Source of the DNA: Bin80 sp965215475
GTDB taxonomy: Bacteria > Bacteroidota > Rhodothermia > Rhodothermales > Bin80
DNA: 64,000 nucleotides
Assembly: GCA_965215475.1 (NCBI GenBank)
Contig: OZ244061.1
Span: forward strand, 2,852,001-2,916,000
Reading direction: 5' to 3'
This document shows, piece by piece, positions 53,414-61,223 of this stretch. How positions within the stretch are numbered: the first letter of the stretch is position 1; every line of letters starts with the position of its first letter. Position numbers and translations under genes: made by a program. The notes below the pieces were generated by a model. The model did not search any database. It was not told the origin of the DNA and was given only the letters and a program-made list of their open reading frames with translations.

Positions 53414-54613
53414 TTAGCGTTCCATATCCCACTTCGAGGAGTCCTTTCCTCGATTGGGGGACTCAGGCTTCACCCTGGAGACCTCGCCCCTCGGTAGTTC
53501 CATCCGATCTCTGCCATATTCCTCAATCAGCCACGTCTGCATGGACGGGATGGGAATACCGTATACGCCTCCATCTTGCTTGTGGAGTATTCCACTGTGG
53601 AGAAGGTCATCAAAAAACTTGCTTGCAGGTTTCGGCGCATACTTGGCATCAAGAAGCGCCATCAAATCTTCTTTCTCAAAGTACTCATCCGGTTGGTACT
53701 TCGCGATAAATGAGCCGATGACCCGCCTCTGTTGTAAACTGAACTCCCTGGCGCGTGTCTCATAGTAGTCCAACCGGAACTCATTGCCCTTTTCAAGTAC
53801 AATCTGCAAGCCATCATCCGTCATACGATGGTTGTTGGACTTAAGGTACGCAACTGCGGGATCAACATAAGAGATGATGTGTTGGGGCCATCCATGCGTT
53901 TGCTGCGCAATCGCATGGCTCCACGGAGCAGGATCCCCTTTGGCTCCCCCGCCTTTGGTCAGCCAGTCACGAATCACCTTCCATTCTGACTCTTCTCCCA
54001 GCGCCCCTAATCCTACGGTGCAATCTCTGACAAATCGTGATATCCCCAGTGAGTTAAGAGCCGACTGGGTCGTACCCAAGCCTGCCGCAAGGAGCACGAC
54101 CGGCCTACCTACATCCCCGTTGTGGATCACATCTAAGGTGTCCCCCGTTATGGTATGCCTCTCTGAGTCAACCGGAATTTTATTCATCCTCTGGGCTTCA
54201 TCCAGCACCAAAATCAATCCTTCCTCGGGAGCAAGACTCTTAAGAATTTCCTTTGGACTCGCATGCCCCGCCACACTTCTGACATACCCCCCTTCGATAA
54301 ACTTCACCCCGATTTTTGCGGCTTGCTCGTGATCCACCGTATACGACCTTCCCAGAGACTGAGCCATGGATGCGGGAGTGTATAGATCTTCTATCGAGAT
54401 CTTGGATACCTCCCACTTTTTTTCTTCTGCTCTCGATGACAGCACATCCAGTAAAGCCGTCTTTCCTGCCCCGGGTGCGCCTTGGATCAAGAAGGTGGTT
54501 CCTCTTTTTTTGCCGAGATAGCGTTCAAGGGCACTGGTAAAAGTGTCAATAATTTCTTGCCTCCCGTGAAAATATTCAGCCGGACCTCGATCCTCAATGA
54601 AATCAGAACTCAT
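53414..54613 (-). CDS. AAA+ ATPase of the array, copy 4 (modules B-X)
   Basis: 399 residues from the ATG at 54613. It combines the MSSDFIEDRG N-terminus with central module type B (identical to copy 3) and C-terminal module type X (DYYETRAREFSLQQRR, a few differences from copy 1, e.g. LLDAKYAPKPASKFFDD). It therefore completes the set of four module combinations. Walker A GAPGAGKT and Walker B LILVLDEAQ are intact. The short C-terminal tail (SRVKPESPNRGKDSSKWDME) is shared by all four. Confidence 0.7.
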   Translation of the reverse strand: MSSDFIEDRGPAEYFHGRQEIIDTFTSALERYLGKKRGTTFLIQGAPGAGKTALLDVLSSRAEEKKWEVSKISIEDLYTPASMAQSLGRSYTVDHEQAAKIGVKFIEGGYVRSVAGHASPKEILKSLAPEEGLILVLDEAQRMNKIPVDSERHTITGDTLDVIHNGDVGRPVVLLAAGLGTTQSALNSLGISRFVRDCTVGLGALGEESEWKVIRDWLTKGGGAKGDPAPWSHAIAQQTHGWPQHIISYVDPAVAYLKSNNHRMTDDGLQIVLEKGNEFRLDYYETRAREFSLQQRRVIGSFIAKYQPDEYFEKEDLMALLDAKYAPKPASKFFDDLLHSGILHKQDGGVYGIPIPSMQTWLIEEYGRDRMELPRGEVSRVKPESPNRGKDSSKWDMER

Positions 54614-54624
54614 GATGTTTTTGA

Positions 54625-54816
54625 TCAATTACATGGCATGAAGATACGGCAAATCAGGAAACATTGTGTCAGATAGGGCAGTCTCAAAACTGGATATAAT
54701 GGCTTCCTTCCGTGAAAAAATGCCGCAGGGCCTCGGTCACGTCCAGTCGGGGGAGGCGATGACTTTCCGGCATCAGGAGTTTTTGGAGACGGCCTGGAAG
54801 GTGGAGGGTGAAACAT
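54625..54816 (-). pseudogene. Truncated ATPase N-terminus, copy 3, frameshifted
   Basis: As the leader-like ORFs at 48594 and 50253, but one T is missing in the GGCTTTCC run near 54702, so the frame diverges after FFHGRK. It supports drift rather than strong selection on this ORF. Confidence 0.6.
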
Positions 54817-54870
54817 GGTTAGAGGATGTGCATGAATGTGTCTACGTATATAATACAAAAAGTTGTTTAC

Positions 54871-55703
54871 TCACGGAGATGATCTTTCTTGAACCTCGCT
54901 TTCTGTATTCGCTTTGCGTGGGGGTTCGTTGTAGAGCAGGGTCGCCACGGCACTTCTACCTGCGAGCTCATTTCTGCAGTATACGGCGGGCATCTGCGGA
55001 GATTTCCATCGGCCAACGGTTTGCATCTGTGCAAGGGTGGCTCCTTTTTGTGCCAGGCTTTGCGCAGTTCCAACGCGAAAAGAGTGCCCACTAAAACGGC
55101 CCTGGAACCCGGCCTCCTTGGCATACGCTTTCAAGTTTTTTCGTACCCCTGGCGGGGTGATGGGTCGGGATTGGATTACTCCCCCTCTCCATAATGACCG
55201 AAAAAGCCCTACCTGTTCATCTATGGTCCCAAATTGCGTTTCAATGAGCGTCATCCAATCCCGTATATATTCCATGGTCGGAGACCCGACATAGAGAGTG
55301 GCTCCCCTTCCTTCCTGATCCGATTTGCTCTGGTGTATCTGGAGGCGTCCAGAGCCGTCGGGGATCGGTGTAATATCCCGTGGTCTGACCTTAACCAACT
55401 CTCCCACTCGCAGCAAACAGTCGCTCATCAAAGAAAACAGAGCGGCATCTCGTACTCCCCGAACCCCCTGCTTTGATATCTGCGAAACCAAGAATTGCAC
55501 CTCGTGGAACGTCAGCCCCGTGACCTGCCCACTCCCCCTGTGCTTCCCCTCCCTTCGGATCCCGGCAAGGGTCCTCTCGGTAAGGGGGTAACTCGGAGGG
55601 GGCGACCCTGATAGGCGGGCAGACAGTCGAACCGCCGATACGGTTACGTTCATGGTGGAGGGGACAATCCTTTTCCGTGAGGGAATTATATACGTGAGTA
55701 CCC
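54871..55703 (-). pseudogene. Tyrosine recombinase, longest C-terminal part
   Basis: The frame reads WVLTYIIPSRKRIVPSTMNV, then VSAVRLSARLSGSPPPSYPL, TLAGIRREGKHRGSGQVTG and the full catalytic domain (Arg, Lys, HSFR, GRWKS and Tyr of AVYCRNE all present). The N-terminal core-binding part is separated by the TnpB insert and lies at 57047-57205. The gene is thus split and probably inactive, unless the 260-residue frame from the ATG at 55653 is used. It belongs to the XerC/phage integrase superfamily and is the likely parent of the fragments scattered among the ATPase genes. Confidence 0.75.
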
Positions 55704-55704
55704 A
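55681..55704 (+). repeat. 24-bp inverted repeat, left arm (contains dispersed site, copy C)
   Basis: Begins GGGAATTATATACGTGAGT. Exact reverse complement of 57047-57070. TnpB lies precisely between the two arms. Confidence 0.85.
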
Positions 55705-55708
55705 TCTA

Positions 55709-56946
55709 TTAGGAGGCTACCTTTTGCGTATCCATTTCACGGCTCATAGGAGTCTCTAACGAGAACGCTCCTCCACGTGCAGATGCCCCAATCCCGGAGG
55801 CCTGTAATCCATTCGCAGATGCATTGATATCTGCGTGATCCGCATGGCCACATGCCATACACCTGAACTTGCTTTGCGTCTTGCGATTGCCTTTATCTGT
55901 ATGTCCACACTGATTACGGCGTTGACTGGTATACTTCGGATCAACATGTACAACCCTGCCAAACTTGTAATCGCAATACGTATTGAACCTACTCCATCCA
56001 GAGTTGAGAATGACGCGGTTTAACCCTGCTTTTGCCTTCACATTGGTTCCAGGATTCTCAGCCGTTGGACATGGTCTTGATCTTCAAGTCTTCACGTTTC
56101 AACGTATACGCCTTATTGGACAATCTACGGCTATGTTGATGTGCCGCATTCTTCCTCGCGTTGCGCTGCTGACGTTTCAATTTAGAAATCTTCTTCTGCG
56201 TATCCTTATAGCGCCCCGATCCTTTCTGCTGTCGGGCTAACTTACGTTGATACCTACGGATCTTGATCTCTTTATCCGTCAAATCAGGAATCGGTAGCAT
56301 ACCTTGTTCACCATCCGTTGATGAATACGAGATGTTGTAGGTATTCAAGTCAATGCCAATCTCTTTGCCATCGTCCACCTTCTCTGGTAGATTCGTGACT
56401 TTGTACATTACGCTCATCTTCCAGTACCGTCCGTCTTTCTTCACGGTGACTCCAATCGGCCCCCCGTCTGGATAAGGATTACCTCCTTTCCTACGAAACT
56501 TCATCCAGCCAACCTTCTGGATGGAGATACGGTCATCCACAATCTTAAACGTTCCTTTTGGAGCCGTAAATGAATTGTGTTGAAACCGATTATGGAACGT
56601 AGGATGATCACGTAATCCCTTGAAGAAAGCCTGCCACGCTTCTGCCTGATGCTTTCAGTGCGTAACGAACAATAGCAGATGAGTACGTAGATAACCAACG
56701 CGTTTCTTTACGCAAGATTGGGTAGCGTTTGAATAATGTATAACAAGAGGTGGATGGGTTTTCAGTATCATGATCTTTTACCTCTTCATTAATTTGTTCA
56801 AGGGTCATATTCCATACAAACCTGCATGCTCCGCAAAGCCCTGACAAGAGATGGGCGTTCCACTGCGTGCCCGGCAATAGGCGATACTCTATTCCACGAT
56901 AGAAACCGTTTGAATCCGAAGGGTTAGAAGCCTTTTGAACAGGCAT
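55709..56946 (-). pseudogene. tnpB: TnpB (IS200/IS605-family OrfB), frameshifted
   Basis: Three minus-strand frames make one TnpB. The N-terminal part is 56608-56946 (YRLLPGTQWNAHLLSGLCGA). The middle is 56058 to about 56640 (AWQAFFKGLRDHPTFHNRFQ ... GIDLNTYNISYSSTDGEQG with RuvC Asp, then KREDLKIKTM with Glu). The C-terminal part is 55709-56041 (NVKAKAGLNRVILNSGWSRF, zinc finger, ADINASANG with the third acidic residue). Single-base frameshifts occur near 56630-56640 and 56065-56075. The first zinc-finger Cys is replaced (TSQRRNQCGH). TnpB is an RNA-guided nuclease in active elements; this copy is dead. No TnpA is present. Confidence 0.85.
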
Positions 56947-57046
56947 AATATCAAGGTTGAGTTGATGTTATGGTAAGCAATAGAATAGACTGCATATCTA
57001 TCCTATTGTGTTGGTTATCTCTCCAAAATAGAATGGTTCCATTCTT

Positions 57047-57070
57047 TGGGTACTCACGTATATAATTCCC
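57047..57070 (-). repeat. 24-bp inverted repeat, right arm (contains dispersed site, copy D)
   Basis: Exact reverse complement of 55681-55704. It lies inside the N-terminal coding part of the recombinase, where the minus strand reads HVWLGNYIREYP. Confidence 0.85.
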
Positions 57071-57205
57071 CAACCATACATGGAGATGGCGTAGCGCGGA
57101 GCCATAGCGAGCTTTTGTGCTTTCGCTCAGGCTGGACTGGATCAGCCTTTGGACGGTGACGGGTAAATCCGTGGTAGACGGCTTCTGGACGGGAAGGGTG
57201 GACAT
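57047..57205 (-). pseudogene. Tyrosine recombinase, N-terminal part
   Basis: From the ATG at 57205: MSTLPVQKPSTTDLPVTVQR then SSLSESTKARYGSALRHLHVWLG, the typical SAM-like core-binding start of tyrosine recombinases. After the 24-bp site the frame runs on to 56951 without family similarity. The matching C-terminal part is at 54871-55703, beyond TnpB. Confidence 0.65.
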
Positions 57206-57379
57206 GTGGATCTGGGATTTGTACGAAGAAGATAGGATCTGTTTTTGGTATAAGGGGCGGAAATATAACACCTACGCCGTAAATTTTTCTGGAGGCATTG
57301 TGAAATCCATCTTCACCTATGCCCGTTTTAGATCCCAGGTTTTTGGATTTGTTTCCATTCTAAATAGATTTCGGGAACT

Positions 57380-57501
57380 GGGATTCTCGAAACCTATTAT
57401 TGAACGTAAAACGCTCGAGTTTTTCGTGGATTTTTCTACGGAATACTCCATCTAAAAACCGTGTGGAACACGTTTTTGTACTCCTCCTGCGATCCGGGGG
57501 A
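57380..57501 (+). repeat. 122-bp direct repeat, copy 2
   Basis: Same orientation as 45963-46084, about 5 mismatches. Confidence 0.85.
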
Positions 57502-57669
57502 GTCGCATTGATTCAGGTTGCACTGGGGAGGGAGATTTGGTGGCTCTGTGACGTTTTATTTTCGTCCCCATCGGGAAGCCTCTGAACATACATCAAGAGT
57601 CGGTCATGTAGTAGCCCGACCCTCATCGTGATCAACCAAGCTTGCCAGAGACACCCGAATGTAACGATT

Positions 57670-57697
57670 GGGAATTATATCTCGGAGTAACCATTTG
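57670..57697 (+). repeat. Dispersed site, copy E, with extended flank
   Basis: GGGAATTATAT followed by CTCGGAGTAACCATTTG. It forms an imperfect inverted repeat with 57821-57848, sharing the 11-bp core and the outer GTAACCATTTG. Confidence 0.7.
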
Positions 57698-57820
57698 GAT
57701 GTTTCAAAATAAATTTGTGTCCTTGTAGGGTTACGTCCGGGATTGGCGATGTCTACACCACAAATCCGGTGTGTGAATGGACGGCGAGGAGCGTTTCCGT
57801 TAGGAACTCCGTGAACCCGT

Positions 57821-57848
57821 CAAATGGTTACGCATCGATATAATTCCC
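57821..57848 (-). repeat. Dispersed site, copy F, with extended flank
   Basis: CAAATGGTTAC, a short spacer, then ATATAATTCCC. Inverted partner of 57670-57697. It lies 36 bp beyond the stop of ATPase copy 5. Confidence 0.7.
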
Positions 57849-57884
57849 TAACGATTTGACCCTGAAATGCAAACTCTGGACTTC

Positions 57885-59084
57885 TCAGCGCTCCATACCA
57901 AAGTCCTTCATAGGAGTGGGACGCGCGTTTGTCTCACGGGTAGGTTCAGTTCTTTCAAGCCCATATTTTTCGTTTAACCAGGTATGCATGGAGGGAATAG
58001 AGATCGCGTATCCTTCCTCGTGCTCTTCAAGGATTCCCTTTTCAATAAAGAGATCAAACAGGTTTTTTGCTTCCTCCCTGCCATATTCATCCACCATTGA
58101 AGACATAATAACCTTGTATCTGACCGTTTTTCCCTTGTCAGCCTCTCCCATTGATTTCATAAGGCATTGAAGCTGATCTCCACGGAAATTGCTTACGCGC
58201 TGTTTATAGTACTGCTTCCGTCCCTCTTCTCCCAGTTCCATGACAATCTTCAGTCCCTGCGGTGTCATGAGTCCGCCTTTTTCTTTCAAGTACTCGGCAG
58301 CGTGGTTTGCATAGGAGTGGACATGTCGGGGCCACCCGTGCGTTTCTTGGACAATCGCATGGATCCACTCATCAGGAGCCCCTTTGGCACCCCCCTCTTT
58401 GACAAGCCAGTCCCGGATCACCGCACGCTCGGCCTCCTTACTTAACGCGCCCAACTCCACGACACACCCTTCTTTGAATCTGGAAATCCCCAAGGTCTCA
58501 AAGGTTTCCAACGTCGGCCCCAATCCCGCCGCCAACAGGATCACGGGGCGGCTGAGTTCCCCATTGTGGATGGATTCAAGCAGCTCTTTGGCATCTTCAA
58601 GGCGGTCCGCAGGTTGATTCTTCGCAGATGCTAGTTTCTGCGCTTCGTCCATCACAAGAATAAGTCGTTCATTTTTTCGTTTACTCCGATCCACCGCGTC
58701 CATACTGGTTGATGAGCGGGCAGGTTTGGAGAAGGAGATTCCTGTCTCAAGAATCTCCAGCAAACTCATAGAGATTCGGGAGATCCCTGGCCATTTATCT
58801 ATGCCAAGCGCACGCAACATCTTGGCTCTATCCCACAGGGCACTCGTCTTAATCTTGACGACCTTCCAGTCCTGCTTCTCCGCGATCTTCCCAAGCTCGT
58901 ACAATAGCGCCGTCTTTCCCACTCCAGGGGCGCCTTGGATCAAAAAGGTAGATCCCCCTCCTGGCTCCATGGAATCCTTGACCAGTTTGTCAAAGTTTCC
59001 CAAGATCTGTACTCGTCCATGGAAATATTTGGTCGGCCCACGGTCCGCAACATAGTCGGGTATAGGAGAAGTATCCGGAGGCAT
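57885..59084 (-). CDS. AAA+ ATPase of the array, divergent copy 5
   Basis: 399 residues (MPPDTSPIPDYVADRGPTKY-FHGR start). Same architecture as copies 1-4: Walker A GAPGVGKT, Walker B LILVMDEAQ, conserved HNGELSRPVILLAAGLGPT and a C-terminal winged-helix-like part ending in IPSMHTWLNEKYG. Overall sequence is clearly diverged and its central and C-terminal modules are of neither type seen in copies 1-4. It may be an older paralog. It is flanked by dispersed sites at 57838-57848 and 59153-59163 in the same orientation, 1315 bp apart. Confidence 0.7.
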   Translation of the reverse strand: MPPDTSPIPDYVADRGPTKYFHGRVQILGNFDKLVKDSMEPGGGSTFLIQGAPGVGKTALLYELGKIAEKQDWKVVKIKTSALWDRAKMLRALGIDKWPGISRISMSLLEILETGISFSKPARSSTSMDAVDRSKRKNERLILVMDEAQKLASAKNQPADRLEDAKELLESIHNGELSRPVILLAAGLGPTLETFETLGISRFKEGCVVELGALSKEAERAVIRDWLVKEGGAKGAPDEWIHAIVQETHGWPRHVHSYANHAAEYLKEKGGLMTPQGLKIVMELGEEGRKQYYKQRVSNFRGDQLQCLMKSMGEADKGKTVRYKVIMSSMVDEYGREEAKNLFDLFIEKGILEEHEEGYAISIPSMHTWLNEKYGLERTEPTRETNARPTPMKDFGMER

Positions 59085-59448
59085 AATTTGAACGAAAGGA
59101 TGTTTGCAGGACTAATTAGACAGGAGAACAGGGGAAAGGGTTCCTTTGCTGAATATAATTCCCTATCCATGCTTTTCTCCCAGCTTCACCATGCGGTCCA
59201 GCGATTCCTCCGCCGCACTGCGTAGATACTCGGGACACGTTTCATCAATATGAATAGGATGTTTCCTTGATGATCTGGAGCGAATCTTACGGGGTATTCT
59301 ATTTGTTGAACAGGTTGAGATTGAGAGACAGATCCAGATTAGGATCATGGCAATCCCTCATAGAGAGTGGGAGGAAATAGGTTATAGGGAACAAGGAGTG
59401 CTAGTCTTTGTTTAGCATGGTCAATTATAACAAGAACGAGAGTGACTC
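59085..59448. other. Right island boundary region
   Basis: This 364-bp stretch lies between ATPase copy 5 and tatA. A minus-strand frame at 59163-59348 (IHIDETCPEYLRSAAEESLD segment) looks protein-like but is short, has no good start and ends at the dispersed site; it may be a gene fragment. The exact island end cannot be fixed. Confidence 0.4.
59153..59163 (-). repeat. Dispersed 11-bp site, copy G
   Basis: GGGAATTATAT on the minus strand, upstream of ATPase copy 5. Confidence 0.65.
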
Positions 59449-59721
59449 ATGTTTGGACTTGGACCTATGGAAATAGCTATCATACTACTAATTGTTTTGG
59501 TATTATTTGGAGCCAAGCGTATCCCCGAAGTAGCACGTGGACTGGGGAAAGGGATCCGTGAGTTTAAGTCGGCCACAAGCGAGATTAGCCGCGAGCTTAC
59601 CGTTGAAGATCGCCCACCCGCATACCGACCACCAGTACAGCAGAATCCTCCAGGTTACACTCCACCACCGCAGGAACAGGAGCCTGTTCAGGCAAAGCCT
59701 ACGTCTGATACGTCTAACTAA
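59449..59721 (+). CDS. tatA: Twin-arginine translocase subunit TatA/E
   Basis: 90 residues. The N-terminal membrane helix MEIAIILLIVLVLFGAKRIP with the conserved FGxxxxP hinge and amphipathic VARGLGKGIREFKSA are diagnostic. The C-terminal tail is Pro/Gln-rich. TatA forms the channel of the Tat pathway for folded proteins. First recognisable core gene after the island; gatA follows 35 bp later. Confidence 0.93.
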   Translation: MFGLGPMEIAIILLIVLVLFGAKRIPEVARGLGKGIREFKSATSEISRELTVEDRPPAYRPPVQQNPPGYTPPPQEQEPVQAKPTSDTSN

Positions 59722-59756
59722 TTTTTTTCGGACTTGGCACGCCTGGGGAACCGCAC

Positions 59757-61184
59757 ATGGCTTTGCCGTCGTTTGCCGATTGTAGGGATGCCTTACTTGA
59801 AAAAAAGGTCAGTTGTGCTGAGATTTCAAGGCTCGCCCTAGATGTAATCCAGGAGAAAAATCCGTCTTTGAATGCGTTTACTCATGTAGATCCTGTATCC
59901 GTAATTCAATCGGCCGAAATCATTGATCAGGCCTTCTCCCAAGGAAAGAAGTTACCACTTATGGGGTTGGTGCTTGGCATAAAAGATGTACTGAGTACAA
60001 CAGAGTGGCCGGTTACTTGCTCTTCAAACATTCTCAGGGGATACCGTCCTCCATTTGAAGCTACATCGGTAGCTAGGCTTCGTCGTGCTGGTGCACTCCT
60101 AATTGGAAGTACAAATTGTGATGAGTTTGCAATGGGAGCGACCACAGAGTATTCCGCATATGGTCCGACGCTGAATCCCCATAATCTAGAATATGTTTCA
60201 GGTGGCTCTTCGGGTGGATCCGCAGCCGCCGTTGCAGCTGGGATGTGTCACGCTGCACTTGGAACCGATACAGGTGGGTCCGTACGTCAGCCAGCATCTT
60301 TTTGTGGCGTCTTGGGAATAAAGCCAACGTATGGACTTGTGAGCCGCTACGGTCTGATTGCATTTGCATCGTCGTTTGACTGCGTGGGTGCCTTTTCCCA
60401 TACGGCTGAGGTTGCTTCAAAGATTCTTTCGCATATGGCGGGCAGTGATCCGAGTGATGCAACCTGTATGGGCCGATCCTATCAGGATGTAGATTTCTTG
60501 GGCAAGAAAGCCATTCAAGGGGTACGGATTGGCCTGCCTAAAGAGTATTTTGGGGAAGGACTTGATTCCGAGGTGAGGAAACTTGTGGATCAGACTGCGA
60601 GCAGGCTGGAATCGGAAGGAGCAAAGCTGGTTTCTGTTTCGATGCCTCATACAGAATATGGGGTAGCAACATATTATATTCTTGCCGCCGCAGAAGCATC
60701 CAGTAATCTTTCTCGTTATGATGGGGTCAAGTATGGATTTCGCTCCTCAGATGAAGCTCAGTCCCTTGAAGAGATGTACATAGACACTCGAAGCAGTGGA
60801 TTCGGGTTTGAAGTAAAGCGACGGATTATGTTGGGGACATATGTCCTTTCGGCTGGATACTATGATGCGTATTATGGGAAAGCGCAGCGTGTACGTAATT
60901 TAATTCGAAAGGATTTTGATGAGGCATGGCAGAAGGTTGATATGCTCTTGACTCCGGTAAATCCGGCCCCAGGAATACGGGTTGATCAGCGAGACAAGGA
61001 TCCTCTTCAACTATATCTCAGTGATGCCTACACAGTGACGGCAAATTTAGCGGGAATTCCGGGAGTATCTATTCCTGTGGGGAGTACAACAAGAGGGTTG
61101 CCGGTGGGGGTGCAGTTATTGGGAGCTCCATTTAGTGAATCGAACTTGCTCTCTGTCGGCAAGGCAATAATGGAATTAGGATAA
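59757..61184 (+). CDS. gatA: Asp-tRNA(Asn)/Glu-tRNA(Gln) amidotransferase subunit A
   Basis: 475 residues. It releases ammonia from glutamine for transamidation of misacylated Glu-tRNA-Gln or Asp-tRNA-Asn. The amidase signature is clear: LGIKDVLST with the catalytic Lys, GSTNCDEFAMGATTEYSAYG, YVSGGSSGGSAAAVAAG with the cis-Ser and TDTGGSVRQPASFCG with the Ser nucleophile. GatB and GatC are not in the window. Normal length; it precedes sucD by about 40 bp. Confidence 0.95.
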   Translation: MALPSFADCRDALLEKKVSCAEISRLALDVIQEKNPSLNAFTHVDPVSVIQSAEIIDQAFSQGKKLPLMGLVLGIKDVLSTTEWPVTCSSNILRGYRPPFEATSVARLRRAGALLIGSTNCDEFAMGATTEYSAYGPTLNPHNLEYVSGGSSGGSAAAVAAGMCHAALGTDTGGSVRQPASFCGVLGIKPTYGLVSRYGLIAFASSFDCVGAFSHTAEVASKILSHMAGSDPSDATCMGRSYQDVDFLGKKAIQGVRIGLPKEYFGEGLDSEVRKLVDQTASRLESEGAKLVSVSMPHTEYGVATYYILAAAEASSNLSRYDGVKYGFRSSDEAQSLEEMYIDTRSSGFGFEVKRRIMLGTYVLSAGYYDAYYGKAQRVRNLIRKDFDEAWQKVDMLLTPVNPAPGIRVDQRDKDPLQLYLSDAYTVTANLAGIPGVSIPVGSTTRGLPVGVQLLGAPFSESNLLSVGKAIMELG

Positions 61185-61223
61185 CGTGCATGCTTGGTGT
61201 ATATTGAATCAGAAGATGAGTTG

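Larger units (their letters stand above)
57206..57884. other. Region without a supported gene, repeats only
   Basis: About 680 bp between the recombinase N-terminus and ATPase copy 5. It contains the 122-bp direct repeat (57380-57501) and an inverted pair of dispersed sites (57670-57697 and 57821-57848). Open frames here have no protein-like features. Confidence 0.5.

Noticed and set aside
55681..57070. Functional IS605 element with TnpB nuclease activity
   Set aside because: Two frameshifts and a lost zinc-finger cysteine make TnpB non-functional, and no TnpA is present.
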